Of a DNA stretch of 64,000 nt, positions 8,158 through 16,368 are shown in pieces; position 1 is the stretch's first letter; the number at the start of each line of letters is the position of its first letter. The notes below the pieces were generated by a model. That model did no database searches and was not told where the DNA came from. It was given only the letters and a program-made list of their open reading frames with translations. Made by a program: the position numbers and the translations under genes. This stretch comes from Aquitalea sp. LB_tupeE. Its GTDB lineage: Bacteria > Pseudomonadota > Gammaproteobacteria > Burkholderiales > Chromobacteriaceae. The stretch spans positions 1 through 64,000 of the forward strand of contig NZ_JACAXB010000026.1 in the NCBI RefSeq assembly GCF_013391415.1, read 5' to 3'.

Positions 8158-9726
8158 TCATTGGCTGGAGAGCAGTGCGGTGCGCAAGGGGTTGAGCAGG
8201 CTCATGTCCTGCTGCAGACGTTGCATTTGCCCCTGCAGGGTTTGCTTGTCGGCATCCTTGCGCCGTCCGCGCTGGCGTAGCAGTTGCAGGTGGCTGGCCT
8301 TGATATCGAAGACCAGCTCCGGGTCCCAGCGGCAGATTTCCTGGCTGCACAGCTCTTGCTCCAGGCCATGGACAATGCCCAGCGCAATATCTGACCGGCC
8401 ACAAGACTCTGCCAGTTGGGCCGTCAACAACAGTTGCTGTGCCTGCTGGCGCAGGCCTGGTGGTCGGGGCAGGGCTTGCAGCCAGCCCAGTGCCGCTTCC
8501 AGTCCCTGCTGTTCGGCCAGCAGCCGGGCTTGTTGTCCGATGTCGGTGAGGTCGGCTGCTGCAACTGAAATCAGCGGTGGGGACCAGGGCTTGTCCCCAC
8601 CGCTGAGGTCATACACCACGGCCTGGCTGGCCAGCCATTCCAGTGTGTTGTCGTCGGCAAACGGGCTGCCGTCGGCAAAGCATAATTGTTCAATACCACA
8701 CAGGCGGTGACGCATCAGCGCAATATCGCTGAGGGCGATGTCGCGCCAGTGCTGGTGTGACTCTCCCAGCTGGCCTAGTGCCTGCCAGGCCAGGTATTGC
8801 AAGTCCAGCCAGAAGTGATTGGCGGACTCCAGAAAGGCCGAGTCGGCTTTTTCCAGCAGGGCGTGCCATTGCTTTTGCAACAGCAGGCGGGTGAGGGTTT
8901 GGCGCAGCTCGGGCCTGGGGGCGGGCAGGCGCGTGCGTTGCAGACCATCATGTGGCGGTGGCTGGGCAATGCTGTCCCAGCGCACTACCCTGGCCAGCCG
9001 AAATGCGGCAAATGCGCCGTGTGGCTGCTGACGCAGATAGCTGCACATGGCGCGTAGTTGTTCCAGCAGCATCTGGCTGGACGCAATCACCTTCTCGCCA
9101 GCCTGATGAACGGTTTGCGTTGCTGCCGGCGCTGTAGCGCCGTCAAGCGTGCTATCGCTGTCAAAGGTGGCAAGCATGCTGTGCAGTCCGTCCCAGGCAT
9201 CACGCAGTGCGATACCGTGGTCAGACCATTGTCCGGCCAGCGTATCCAGTTGTTGCTGTACCGCCTGGCGCAAGGGTGGGGATGGCGTATCCAGGCTCTG
9301 CAGCCAGTCCAGCACCTTGCTGCTGCCAAGCCAACCCAGAATGGCGTGGCGGGCAGCCGCACGTACCGGGTACAAGGTTTGACCATAGTGCTGGGTGAGT
9401 GCGCCGAGAAATTCCAGTCCCTGGTACAGGCCGTTCCAGCCATGCTGGCGCGTCCAGGCATAAACAAGATACACCGCCGGACGCAAATCCTTGCCTTGCT
9501 GTAGCAGCATCCGGCAATCCTGCTCCAATGCCAGACAATCCAGCCCGCTCAGCCGGGACAGATTGTCCTTGAGTTGCAAGAACAGCTCCTGTTGTCCCAC
9601 GTCTTCACCGCAAGGCTGGTCTGTCTGGCATGGTTGCAGCAGCGCGGAGATGGCTGCTGGCATAGCGGTATCGGCAATGCCGGAGCTGTCCTGTCGGATC
9701 AGGCGGGTAAGCCAGTCTGGTTTCAT
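8158..9726 (-). CDS. tssA: T6SS sheath assembly protein TssA (ImpA_N and VasJ domains)
   Basis: 522 residues. The N-terminal ImpA_N domain (about 25-150, with LKDNLSRLSGLDC and the DWLQSL region) precedes a long helical middle and a C-terminal VasJ-type domain (about 270-510). TssA proteins prime and cap the growing tube and sheath at the baseplate or the distal end; which class this is cannot be told without alignment. The gene lies between tssC (79 nt away) and tssF (16 nt away), an order common in betaproteobacterial clusters. Confidence 0.88.
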   Translation of the reverse strand: MKPDWLTRLIRQDSSGIADTAMPAAISALLQPCQTDQPCGEDVGQQELFLQLKDNLSRLSGLDCLALEQDCRMLLQQGKDLRPAVYLVYAWTRQHGWNGLYQGLEFLGALTQHYGQTLYPVRAAARHAILGWLGSSKVLDWLQSLDTPSPPLRQAVQQQLDTLAGQWSDHGIALRDAWDGLHSMLATFDSDSTLDGATAPAATQTVHQAGEKVIASSQMLLEQLRAMCSYLRQQPHGAFAAFRLARVVRWDSIAQPPPHDGLQRTRLPAPRPELRQTLTRLLLQKQWHALLEKADSAFLESANHFWLDLQYLAWQALGQLGESHQHWRDIALSDIALMRHRLCGIEQLCFADGSPFADDNTLEWLASQAVVYDLSGGDKPWSPPLISVAAADLTDIGQQARLLAEQQGLEAALGWLQALPRPPGLRQQAQQLLLTAQLAESCGRSDIALGIVHGLEQELCSQEICRWDPELVFDIKASHLQLLRQRGRRKDADKQTLQGQMQRLQQDMSLLNPLRTALLSSQ

Positions 9727-9805
9727 GTGCGGTCCGGTTGTTGGCTAGGGGGAGTCGCAGCGGCAGTGGCTTGCCCGGCACAAGGCAGGGCAAGCCGGTG
9801 CGTGG

Positions 9806-11347
9806 CTAGCTGTTTTTGGCCTTGGGCATTTGTGATACCAGCGACAAGCTGATATCCATGCCCTCCACCTGGAAGTGCGGCACGATGAACAGCTTGATCT
9901 TGAAAAAGCCCGGGTTATCGTCGATGTCTTCCACCACGACGCGCGCTTCACGTAGCGGGTGGGACGCTTGCAGCTCGTCGGCCGGGTCGGTCATCTCGGT
10001 CACCAGATTCTTGATCCAGCTGTTGAGCTCCAGCTCCAGCACGCGGCGGTCCTTGGTGGTGCCGATGTTTTCGCGCTGGATCAGCTTCAGGTAGTGCGCG
10101 ATGCGCGACAGCAGGAAGATGTAGGGCAGGCGGGCATTGATACGACTGTTGGCCGTGGCTTCCCGGGTTTCGTACAGCGCCGGTTTCTGTACCGAGTTTG
10201 CGGAGAAGAAGCAGGCGTAATCACGGTTCTTGTAGAAGGACAGCGGGGTGAAGCCGAGGTTGGCGAATTCAAACTCGCGGGTTTCCGGGATCAGCACTTC
10301 GGTGGGAATCTTGATCTGGTTGCCAGTGCCCAGGTCGTACAGATGGATGGGCAGGTCTTCCACTAGGCCGCCAGCCTGTGGACCGCGAATTTGCACGCAC
10401 CAGCCATTGTGAATGAAGCTGCGCACCATATTGGCGGCAAAAGCAAAAGCGGCATTAGCCCACAGGTAACGCTGGTGGTCCGGGCCTTTTACCTGTTCGC
10501 AGTAGTTGAAATTGCGCACAGGTACAGTGTCCGGCCCGTAGGGCAGGCGGGCCAGGAAGCGCGGCAGGGTGAGGCCGACATAGCGGGCGTCGTCGGTATC
10601 GCGGAAGCTTTTCCACTTGATGTATTCGGCGCGGTCAAAGTAGTTGGCCACATCCTGGATGGCAGCCACTTCTTCCATGCTGTCCTTGCCGAAAAAGGGG
10701 GCACCTACCGAGGCGATGAAGGGCATGTGGGCGGCGGCGGATACCTTGGAGACATTGCGCAGCAGGGCAATGTCTTGCGGACCACGGTCGAATTCGTAGT
10801 CGGCGATGATGGCGCCGATGGGTTCACCACCGGGGGTATCGTATTCCTGGATGTAAGTGTGGCGGTACAGGCCGCTTTGTATCAGTTCCGGGCTGTCCTC
10901 GAAGTCCTGACGCAGGGCGTCCTTGGAGACATCCAGCAGTTCGATCTTGATGTTCTTGCGAAAGTCGGTGCGGTCCACCAGAAACTTCAGGCCGCGCCAG
11001 GCCGATTCGGTACGCTGGAAATCCGGATGATGCAGCACGGCATCCAGCTGGCGGCTGATCTGGGCATCTATGCGGTCGATATGGTAGTCGAGCAGGCTTT
11101 TGTCCAGCCGGTCCACTTTGAGTGCGGATTCCTGCACCAGTTTGAGAAAGACATTGACGGCTACGGTGATGCGTTCATCGAGGCTGGCTTCGGACAAGGC
11201 ATCCTGATTGCGGAAGACTTCCACTGCGGGTGCGTGGCTGACCGGGGTCAGGTTGATGCGACTGCACAGCGCACCGTACACGCCGCCATCTGTCGTGGTG
11301 TCGACATCCAGTACCGCGCTGTTGCTGGGCTGGCTGGTATTTTCCAT
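9806..11347 (-). CDS. tssC: T6SS sheath large subunit TssC (VipB)
   Basis: 513 residues, the expected size for TssC, the large subunit of the contractile sheath. Family signatures include SAWRGLKFLVDRTDFRKNI, GAIIADYEFDRGPQD and the C-terminal FIVPHFQVEGMDISLSLVSQ. It pairs with TssB, encoded 27 nt upstream in the operon. AAGGAAAA precedes the ATG by a normal distance. The N-terminal 30 residues are variable and Ser/Thr-rich, as usual. Confidence 0.97.
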   Translation of the reverse strand: MENTSQPSNSAVLDVDTTTDGGVYGALCSRINLTPVSHAPAVEVFRNQDALSEASLDERITVAVNVFLKLVQESALKVDRLDKSLLDYHIDRIDAQISRQLDAVLHHPDFQRTESAWRGLKFLVDRTDFRKNIKIELLDVSKDALRQDFEDSPELIQSGLYRHTYIQEYDTPGGEPIGAIIADYEFDRGPQDIALLRNVSKVSAAAHMPFIASVGAPFFGKDSMEEVAAIQDVANYFDRAEYIKWKSFRDTDDARYVGLTLPRFLARLPYGPDTVPVRNFNYCEQVKGPDHQRYLWANAAFAFAANMVRSFIHNGWCVQIRGPQAGGLVEDLPIHLYDLGTGNQIKIPTEVLIPETREFEFANLGFTPLSFYKNRDYACFFSANSVQKPALYETREATANSRINARLPYIFLLSRIAHYLKLIQRENIGTTKDRRVLELELNSWIKNLVTEMTDPADELQASHPLREARVVVEDIDDNPGFFKIKLFIVPHFQVEGMDISLSLVSQMPKAKNS

Positions 11348-11374
11348 GTGGTTTTCCTTGGTGATCCGGGGTGG

Positions 11375-11881
11375 TCAGGATTGAGGGGCGTCCAGCGGGG
11401 CGATATGTTCCAGCTCGGCGCGCAGGCTGCGGGACAGTTGCTCGTCTTTCATGATCTTTTCCAGCTCGCGCCGGAAGGCTGCGTTGTCCAGCAGATTGGA
11501 TTTCAGGTCGCGCAGCAGATTGCGCATGGCCAGCAAGGCGGCCAGTTCGGGAATCTGGCGCACTACCTGCTCGGGGTGGAAGTCACGCAGGCTGTTGAAG
11601 TCCAGTGTGACCGGCAATTCCGAGCCATCGCCCGCCAGCGTGTTTTCCACGCCCAGGCGCAAGGTGGGGTGGTAGTCGGCCAGCACGGCATCGAAGTTGT
11701 TTTTGTCGATGCGCTGTCTTGGTTTGTCGGCCAACGGGGTGCCATCGTCGCGTTGGCTGAAGTCGCCCAGTACCAGCAGCTTGAGCGGGAGCTCCAGCTT
11801 TTTGCGGGCACCGCCGGTGTGCAGGTCGAGCGTGATGTTGACGCGGGCAGAGGGGACTTCTTTCTGGAAACTGTCAGCCAT
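11375..11881 (-). CDS. tssB: T6SS sheath small subunit TssB (VipA)
   Basis: 168 residues, TssB, the small sheath subunit that intertwines with TssC. The opening SFQKEVPSARVNITLDLHTG, then LPLKLLVLGDFS and the C-terminal IPELAALLAMRNLLRDLKS are diagnostic. The ATG at 11881 has GGAG 9 nt upstream; the longer frame to 12007 is AT-rich leader and not conserved. It is the first gene of the operon, about 90 nt downstream of the predicted transcription start. Confidence 0.96.
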   Translation of the reverse strand: MADSFQKEVPSARVNITLDLHTGGARKKLELPLKLLVLGDFSQRDDGTPLADKPRQRIDKNNFDAVLADYHPTLRLGVENTLAGDGSELPVTLDFNSLRDFHPEQVVRQIPELAALLAMRNLLRDLKSNLLDNAAFRRELEKIMKDEQLSRSLRAELEHIAPLDAPQS

Positions 11882-11961
11882 GAATGTTTTCTCCGTAGTA
11901 GGGCGCTGCTGGCAGGGTTGCCATTGCACATGCTGTACTTTCTGCAAGTTTTTGATGTGTA

Positions 11962-12007
11962 ATGGTTTTTTCTTAAAAACCATATTGCATGATATTTTTT
12001 CATTCAA
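11962..12007 (-). promoter_or_regulatory. Predicted T6SS operon promoter with overlapping palindrome
   Basis: On the minus strand, TTGAAT (12007-12002) and TATGGT (11984-11979) are separated by exactly 17 nt in an AT-rich region upstream of tssB. A perfect inverted repeat, atggttttt (11962-11970) and aaaaaccat (11975-11983) with a 4-nt spacer, covers the -10 element and the expected start site. It may be an operator or a short 5' leader hairpin. No sigma-54 type -24/-12 element was seen. The hexamers are imperfect, so confidence is moderate. Confidence 0.45.
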
Positions 12008-12209
12008 TAGTCATTTGTCTTGTTCTGAAAATGCGGATTGGCTTGAGGCAAAAAACCGGCTGATGACAGAAGAATGAGCGGTGTGGCTCAGAGAATGGCT
12101 GAGGTAACCGCCATGAAGACTGGGAATGGATGGGCAGGCTGCAGGGTGTCGGTTTCAGGCAAGCAGGCCTGAGCAGGTAACTAACAGCATGGCCGCTGCA
12201 AGTATGTTG

Positions 12210-12237
12210 TTGATGTTGCTTGAACCGGTTTTATATT
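12210..12237 (+). promoter_or_regulatory. Predicted arsRC-acr3 promoter
   Basis: TTGATG (12210-12215) and TATATT (12232-12237) are separated by 16 nt. Transcription would begin only about 10 nt before the arsR ATG, giving an almost leaderless transcript, which agrees with the lack of a clear Shine-Dalgarno sequence before arsR. Confidence 0.55.
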
Positions 12238-12256
12238 TCCATAATAATGGAAATAT
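12233..12256. promoter_or_regulatory. ArsR operator candidate (24-bp palindrome)
   Basis: Perfect inverted repeat with 10-bp arms (ATATTTCCAT and ATGGAAATAT) and a 4-nt centre. It covers the right end of the -10 element and the first two bases of the arsR ATG. An ArsR/SmtB dimer bound here would block RNA polymerase directly, the usual autorepression of ars operons. Confidence 0.75.
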
Positions 12257-12611
12257 GGAAACATTAACTGCTGTAGACATGCTGGCGGCGCTGGGACATG
12301 AGTCACGCTTGGCCATATTCCGTTTGCTGGTAGAGGCGGGGCCCGCAGGCCTGCATGCCTCGGCCATAGGCGAACAACTGGGCATTCCCAATGCCACGCT
12401 GTCCTTTCATCTGTCCCATCTGAGCCGGGTTGGTCTGATCCGGGGGGAGCGGGAAAGCCGCTTCATCCGCTATTCGGCGGCGTATGAAACCATGGACGCA
12501 TTGATTACCTTTCTTACCCGCAACTGCTGTCAGGGCCAGGCCTGCCTGCCCTTGAGTGCGTCGTGCACGGAGGAGGGCTGCTGTCTTCCGCCACCAGTGG
12601 CGTTGAAGTAA
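12255..12611 (+). CDS. arsR: ArsR-family arsenic-responsive repressor
   Basis: 118-residue winged-helix ArsR/SmtB repressor. Residues 10-75 form the DNA-binding domain (ALGHESRLAIFRLL, then the recognition helix in ATLSFHLSHLSRVGLI). The classic ELCVCDL metal motif is missing. Instead the C-terminus carries Cys91, Cys92 and Cys97, plus Cys104, Cys109 and Cys110. A C-terminal three-cysteine As(III) site of this kind is known from the Acidithiobacillus ferrooxidans ArsR subfamily. The start at 12255 fits the family N-terminus and the operator position; the upstream in-frame extension to 12126 is rejected. It is the first gene of arsR-arsC-acr3. Confidence 0.93.
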   Translation: METLTAVDMLAALGHESRLAIFRLLVEAGPAGLHASAIGEQLGIPNATLSFHLSHLSRVGLIRGERESRFIRYSAAYETMDALITFLTRNCCQGQACLPLSASCTEEGCCLPPPVALK

Positions 12612-12685
12612 ACCAGGATGACGCAATCCAAGATGGCGCAAACCCAGATGACGCAAACCCAGATGACGCAAACCAAGATGACTGA
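12611..12685 (+). repeat. 15-bp tandem repeat (five copies) over the arsC start
   Basis: Five consecutive 15-bp units of the form aacccagatgacgca run from 12611 to 12685; units 3 and 4 are identical and the others differ at 2-3 positions. Each unit carries an ATG in the arsC frame (12618, 12633, 12648, 12663, 12678), and because 15 is a multiple of 3, copy-number changes would keep the frame. The encoded peptide unit is M-T-Q-T-Q. Confidence 0.95.
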
Positions 12686-13091
12686 AAGCAAAACCGTACT
12701 GGTTTTATGTACCGGTAATTCCTGCCGTTCCCAGATGGCAGAAGCCATTCTCAATCAGGCGCTGGCCGGTCTGGTACATGCCATTTCTGCGGGCACCAGC
12801 CCACAGCCGGTGGTGGCTGAAGGTGCCATTACCGCCTTGCAGATGGCAGGCTTGCCCACCGAGGGGCTGTATCCCAAGGCGGTGGAAGCGGTGATGGACC
12901 AAACCATCGACCTGGTGGTGAGTGTGTGCGACAACGCACGCGAAACCTGTCCGCTGTTTCCGCGCCCGGTGCCGCGCATTCATGTGCCGTTTCACGACCC
13001 GCATGGCGAAGCGCTGGAAAGTTTTATTTCTGTGCGCGACGACATCCGTGCCCGATTGGTGCCAGCGGTGCGTGCCGCCCTGGCCTTGTAG
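12618..13091 (+). CDS. arsC: Arsenate reductase, thioredoxin-coupled LMW-phosphatase type
   Basis: 157 residues from the first ATG. It reduces arsenate to arsenite for export. The P-loop CTGNSCRS (Cys31, X5, Arg37) is the low-molecular-weight phosphatase signature, and the pair in VCDNARETCP, seven residues apart, matches the Cys82/Cys89 relay of thioredoxin-linked ArsC. Residues 1-24 are the product of the 15-bp repeat and are not part of the conserved fold, which begins near KTVLVLCTG. The true start could be any of five ATGs; none has a strong ribosome site. The gene lies 6 nt after arsR and 10 nt before acr3. Confidence 0.92.
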   Translation: MTQSKMAQTQMTQTQMTQTKMTESKTVLVLCTGNSCRSQMAEAILNQALAGLVHAISAGTSPQPVVAEGAITALQMAGLPTEGLYPKAVEAVMDQTIDLVVSVCDNARETCPLFPRPVPRIHVPFHDPHGEALESFISVRDDIRARLVPAVRAALAL

Positions 13092-13101
13092 GAGGAATAT
13101 C

Positions 13102-14178
13102 GTGTCGAATCGGCCAGAACTCTCGGGTGAGTGCCAGCGCGAGGCGGCTGCCATGAGCGTGTTTGAACGCTATCTGTCTTTGTGGGTTTTCTTGTGCATT
13201 GTGGTGGGAATTGCGGCCGGACAGTGGGTGCCTGGGCTGTTCCACCTGATTGCCCGGCTGGACGTGGCACAGGTCAATGTTCCTGTCGGTGTGCTGATCT
13301 GGGTGATGATCATTCCCATGCTGGTGAAGGTTGATTTTGCTGCATTGCATGAAGTGAAACAGCATTGGCGCGGTATTGGCGTCACCTTGTTCGTCAACTG
13401 GCTGGTCAAACCGTTTTCCATGGCCTTGCTGGGCTGGCTGTTTGTACGCCAGCTGTTTGCCCCCTGGCTGCCGGCTGCCCAGCTGGATAGCTATATTGCC
13501 GGTCTGATTCTACTGGCGGCCGCGCCCTGTACCGCGATGGTCTTTGTCTGGAGCCGCTTGTCGGGTGGCGACCCGTTGTTCACCCTGTCACAGGTCGCCG
13601 TCAACGACAGCATCATGGTGTTTGCCTTTGCCCCCATCGTGGCTTTCTTGCTGGGGATGTCATCCATCAGCGTGCCCTGGGCGACCTTGCTGACCTCGGT
13701 GCTGCTGTACATCATGATTCCGGTGCTGCTGGCCCAGCTGTGGCGCAAGGCCCTGCTGGCCGATGGTCAGGCGGCGTTCGATACGGCAATGGCGCGGATA
13801 GGCCCGTGGTCGATGGCGGCCTTGCTGGCCACGCTGGTGCTGCTGTTTGCCTTTCAGGGCGAGGCCATTTTGCGCCAGCCGCTGGTGATTGCCTTGCTGG
13901 CCGTACCCATCCTGATTCAGGTCTTGTTCAATGCGGCGCTGGCTTATTATCTGAACCGTTTGCTGGGCGAAAAACACAATATTGCCTGTCCGTCGGCACT
14001 GATTGGTGCGTCCAATTTCTTTGAGCTGGCGGTGGCCGCTGCCATCAGCCTGTTCGGCTTTCAATCCGGTGCGGCATTGGCTACCGTGGTAGGCGTGCTG
14101 ATTGAAGTGCCGGTCATGCTGCTGGTGGTGCGGGTGGTCAATCGTTCGCGCGGCTGGTACGAGGCCGGTCAGCCTTAG
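13102..14178 (+). CDS. acr3: Arsenite efflux permease Acr3
   Basis: 358 residues with about ten membrane helices, ACR3 family (bile acid/arsenite/riboflavin transporter superfamily). The conserved AAAPCTAMVFVWSRL, with the essential Cys, and ALIGASNFFELAVAAAISLFG are clear. It exports As(III) made by ArsC. The GTG start is set by AGGAGG 6-7 nt upstream, just after the arsC stop; the track frame extending to 12922 overlaps arsC and is rejected. MSVFERYLSLWVFL at residue 18 is an alternative start. Confidence 0.95.
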   Translation: MSNRPELSGECQREAAAMSVFERYLSLWVFLCIVVGIAAGQWVPGLFHLIARLDVAQVNVPVGVLIWVMIIPMLVKVDFAALHEVKQHWRGIGVTLFVNWLVKPFSMALLGWLFVRQLFAPWLPAAQLDSYIAGLILLAAAPCTAMVFVWSRLSGGDPLFTLSQVAVNDSIMVFAFAPIVAFLLGMSSISVPWATLLTSVLLYIMIPVLLAQLWRKALLADGQAAFDTAMARIGPWSMAALLATLVLLFAFQGEAILRQPLVIALLAVPILIQVLFNAALAYYLNRLLGEKHNIACPSALIGASNFFELAVAAAISLFGFQSGAALATVVGVLIEVPVMLLVVRVVNRSRGWYEAGQP

Positions 14179-14256
14179 GCGGGGACAAGCAGCGCGTTTG
14201 TGTTGTGATCCTTGATGGCCCCTGTCGGGGCCATCATGCTGTGTGGGGATGGCGGC

Positions 14257-15564
14257 TCAGTAACTGAGGCCGGGGATGGCGTAGTCGCGCAGGCGGTAAT
14301 ACAGCATGCCGGCAGCTTGCAAGGGTACGCGCAGTAGCGGCCCGCCGGGAAAGGCCGGGTTGGACAGGCGCATGAAGTGCTGCAACAGATGTGTGTCACC
14401 CAGAATGGCATTGGCCAGTACTCGCCCTGCAGCACAGGTGGGCACCACACCGTGGCCAGAGAAGCCTTGCGCCCAGTACACATTGTCACGGCGGCCGAAG
14501 TCCGGGGTGCGTGGCACGGTGATGTCGATATGACCGCCCCAGGTGTGGGTGATGCGGTACGGGGCCAACTGCGGAAACACCCGTAGCAGGTCGGCCCGCA
14601 TGCTGGCGGTGAGATTGGCCGGCGTGCGGCCGGAATAAGTGCATTTACCGCCAAACAGCAGGCTGCGATCCGCCGTCAGGCGGAAGTAGTCCAGAATGAA
14701 CTGGTTGTCCGATACCGCCATATTGCTGGGCAGCAGTTGCCGGGCGACTTCTTCCGGCAGGGCTTCGGTGGCAATCATGTAAGTGCCAACCGGCATGACC
14801 TTGGCCGAGAGTGCCGGGTCCAGCCGGTCGATATAGGCATTGGTGGCCAGCACCAGCTTGCGGCAGCGGATACGCCCCTGCGGGGTGTGTACCACGCAGC
14901 CATCGCCCTGCGTGGTATAGGAGAGGGCGCGGGTCTGCTCGAATATGCGCACGCCTTTGTCTTCGGCGGCGCGGGCCAGTCCCAGGATGTATTTGAGCGG
15001 ATGAAAATGGCCGCCTTCATGATCAATCAATCCGGCCACATAGCGTTCCGAGCCCACGTGCTGTGGCAGGTCCTTGCGTGGCACGAACTCCAGCGCTGCA
15101 TAGCCATAATGCCGTGCTGCATGTTCCTGCCATTCCGACAGCAGCTTGATGCGCTGCCATAGCACCGACGTCCACAAATGGCCTTCTGACAGTTCGCAGT
15201 CGATGTGGTGATGGCGGATTTTGTGACGGATGTCGGCAGCGGCGCTGCGCAGCAGTTGCCATATTTCCTGTGCCGCTTCCAGCCCCAGCGCCTGTTCGAT
15301 GGGTGGCATATCACAAGAAAACCCCAGGATGATCTGCCCGCCATTACGCCCGCTGGCTGCCCAGCCCACCCGGCTGGCTTCAATCACGGCGACCTGAACC
15401 CCGGCATCGGCCAGATTGTGTGCAGTGTACAAGCCGGTAAAACCCGCCCCGACCACCAGCACATCCACATCCATATCCTGTGCCAGCGCCGGGCGCTCGA
15501 TTTGCCGGGCGATACTGGTGGCCGCGTACCAGCTGGGCGGATAGTGTCGGTCGGATTCAAACAT
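14257..15564 (-). CDS. puuB: FAD-dependent amine oxidoreductase, PuuB/OrdL type
   Basis: 435 residues of the DAO (D-amino-acid oxidase-like) superfamily. The FAD-binding Rossmann motif is VLVVGAGFTGLYTAHNLADAG (shown in part, about residues 35-55), followed by VGWAASGRNGGQII, a hallmark of gamma-glutamylputrescine oxidases. The C-terminal region has GGHIDITVPRTPDFGRRDNV and GFSGHGV. The likely reaction is oxidation of gamma-glutamylputrescine or a related amine, but substrate cannot be fixed from sequence. The ATG at 15564 has AGGGAG 5 nt upstream. It follows a PuuR-like regulator by 43 nt in the same direction; no other puu genes are adjacent. Confidence 0.8.
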   Translation of the reverse strand: MFESDRHYPPSWYAATSIARQIERPALAQDMDVDVLVVGAGFTGLYTAHNLADAGVQVAVIEASRVGWAASGRNGGQIILGFSCDMPPIEQALGLEAAQEIWQLLRSAAADIRHKIRHHHIDCELSEGHLWTSVLWQRIKLLSEWQEHAARHYGYAALEFVPRKDLPQHVGSERYVAGLIDHEGGHFHPLKYILGLARAAEDKGVRIFEQTRALSYTTQGDGCVVHTPQGRIRCRKLVLATNAYIDRLDPALSAKVMPVGTYMIATEALPEEVARQLLPSNMAVSDNQFILDYFRLTADRSLLFGGKCTYSGRTPANLTASMRADLLRVFPQLAPYRITHTWGGHIDITVPRTPDFGRRDNVYWAQGFSGHGVVPTCAAGRVLANAILGDTHLLQHFMRLSNPAFPGGPLLRVPLQAAGMLYYRLRDYAIPGLSY

Positions 15565-15607
15565 GGATTCTCCCTGGATTATTGCTTGATTCTTGGACGG
15601 TCGTGAT

Positions 15608-16198
15608 TCAGACGCTGACGGTATAGGCCCACACCACCTGGGCTTCTTCCTGGCCAGGGTTGCAATAACGGTGCGGCCTGCTGCTGTTGAAGCTGAAACT
15701 GTCACCTGCTGCCAGCAGGTGGCATTGCTCGTCCACCCATAGCTCCAGGCTACCGCACAGCACCATGCCGCCCTGATCGCCACCATGGCTGAGGGTCTGC
15801 GGGCCGGAGCTGGCCCCGGGAGCAAAGCGGGTGAGCATCAGTTGCAGGCCACTGGCAAAGCCCGGCGATAGCAGGGCGTCGCTGACACCCGCGGCATAGT
15901 GCAATACCGGGCGGTGTGCCTGGCGCACCACCAGCCCGCGCTCATGCGGGGGGGCCTGGCTGAAGAACACGCCATAGGGCACGGCCAGGACGGTGGCCAG
16001 TTTGTTGAGGTCGGATACGCTGGGCTGGCTTTTGCCGCGCTCCAGCTGCGACAGAAAGCCGATGGAGCGGCCAGTGGCTGCACTTAACTGCTGTAGTGAA
16101 AGCTGTCGCAGTTTGCGCAATTGGCGGATTTGCTCACCCAGCCAGGTCGGGTCGGGCTGGGCATGTTCGCTGTTTGGTGTGTTGGGTGTGCCAGTCAT
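15608..16198 (-). CDS. XRE-family regulator with cupin domain (PuuR-like)
   Basis: 196 residues. An N-terminal helix-turn-helix (about 25-80: LRKLRQLSLQQLSAATGRS, then SIGFLSQLERGKSQPSVSDL) precedes a C-terminal cupin sensor (about 120-190, with GGDQGGMVLCGSLEL and GDSFSFNSSRPHRYCNPG). This layout is that of PuuR-type repressors of polyamine or amine catabolism. It is transcribed together with the puuB-like gene and probably controls it. The start could also be the ATG at 16210; neither has a strong ribosome site. Confidence 0.85.
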   Translation of the reverse strand: MTGTPNTPNSEHAQPDPTWLGEQIRQLRKLRQLSLQQLSAATGRSIGFLSQLERGKSQPSVSDLNKLATVLAVPYGVFFSQAPPHERGLVVRQAHRPVLHYAAGVSDALLSPGFASGLQLMLTRFAPGASSGPQTLSHGGDQGGMVLCGSLELWVDEQCHLLAAGDSFSFNSSRPHRYCNPGQEEAQVVWAYTVSV

Positions 16199-16368
16199 GC
16201 CTGCCAGCATACGCAAGCAGACTGAATTGTTGTGAAAAAAATGACTTAAATTTTCATTAAGTGAAAATTATTGTTGTATTTTTTCAGCAAAATCGGCAGT
16301 GTGAGCGCTGGGCTGCTGATACCATCAGCTACTCAGCCCGGCTTGTCGGCAGCGGAGCAGGGGGCGCT

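Noticed and set aside
10391-11962. 523-codon plus-strand open frame opposite tssC/tssB
   Set aside because: Shadow of strongly biased coding sequence; the product has no recognisable domain while the minus-strand products are clear T6SS proteins.
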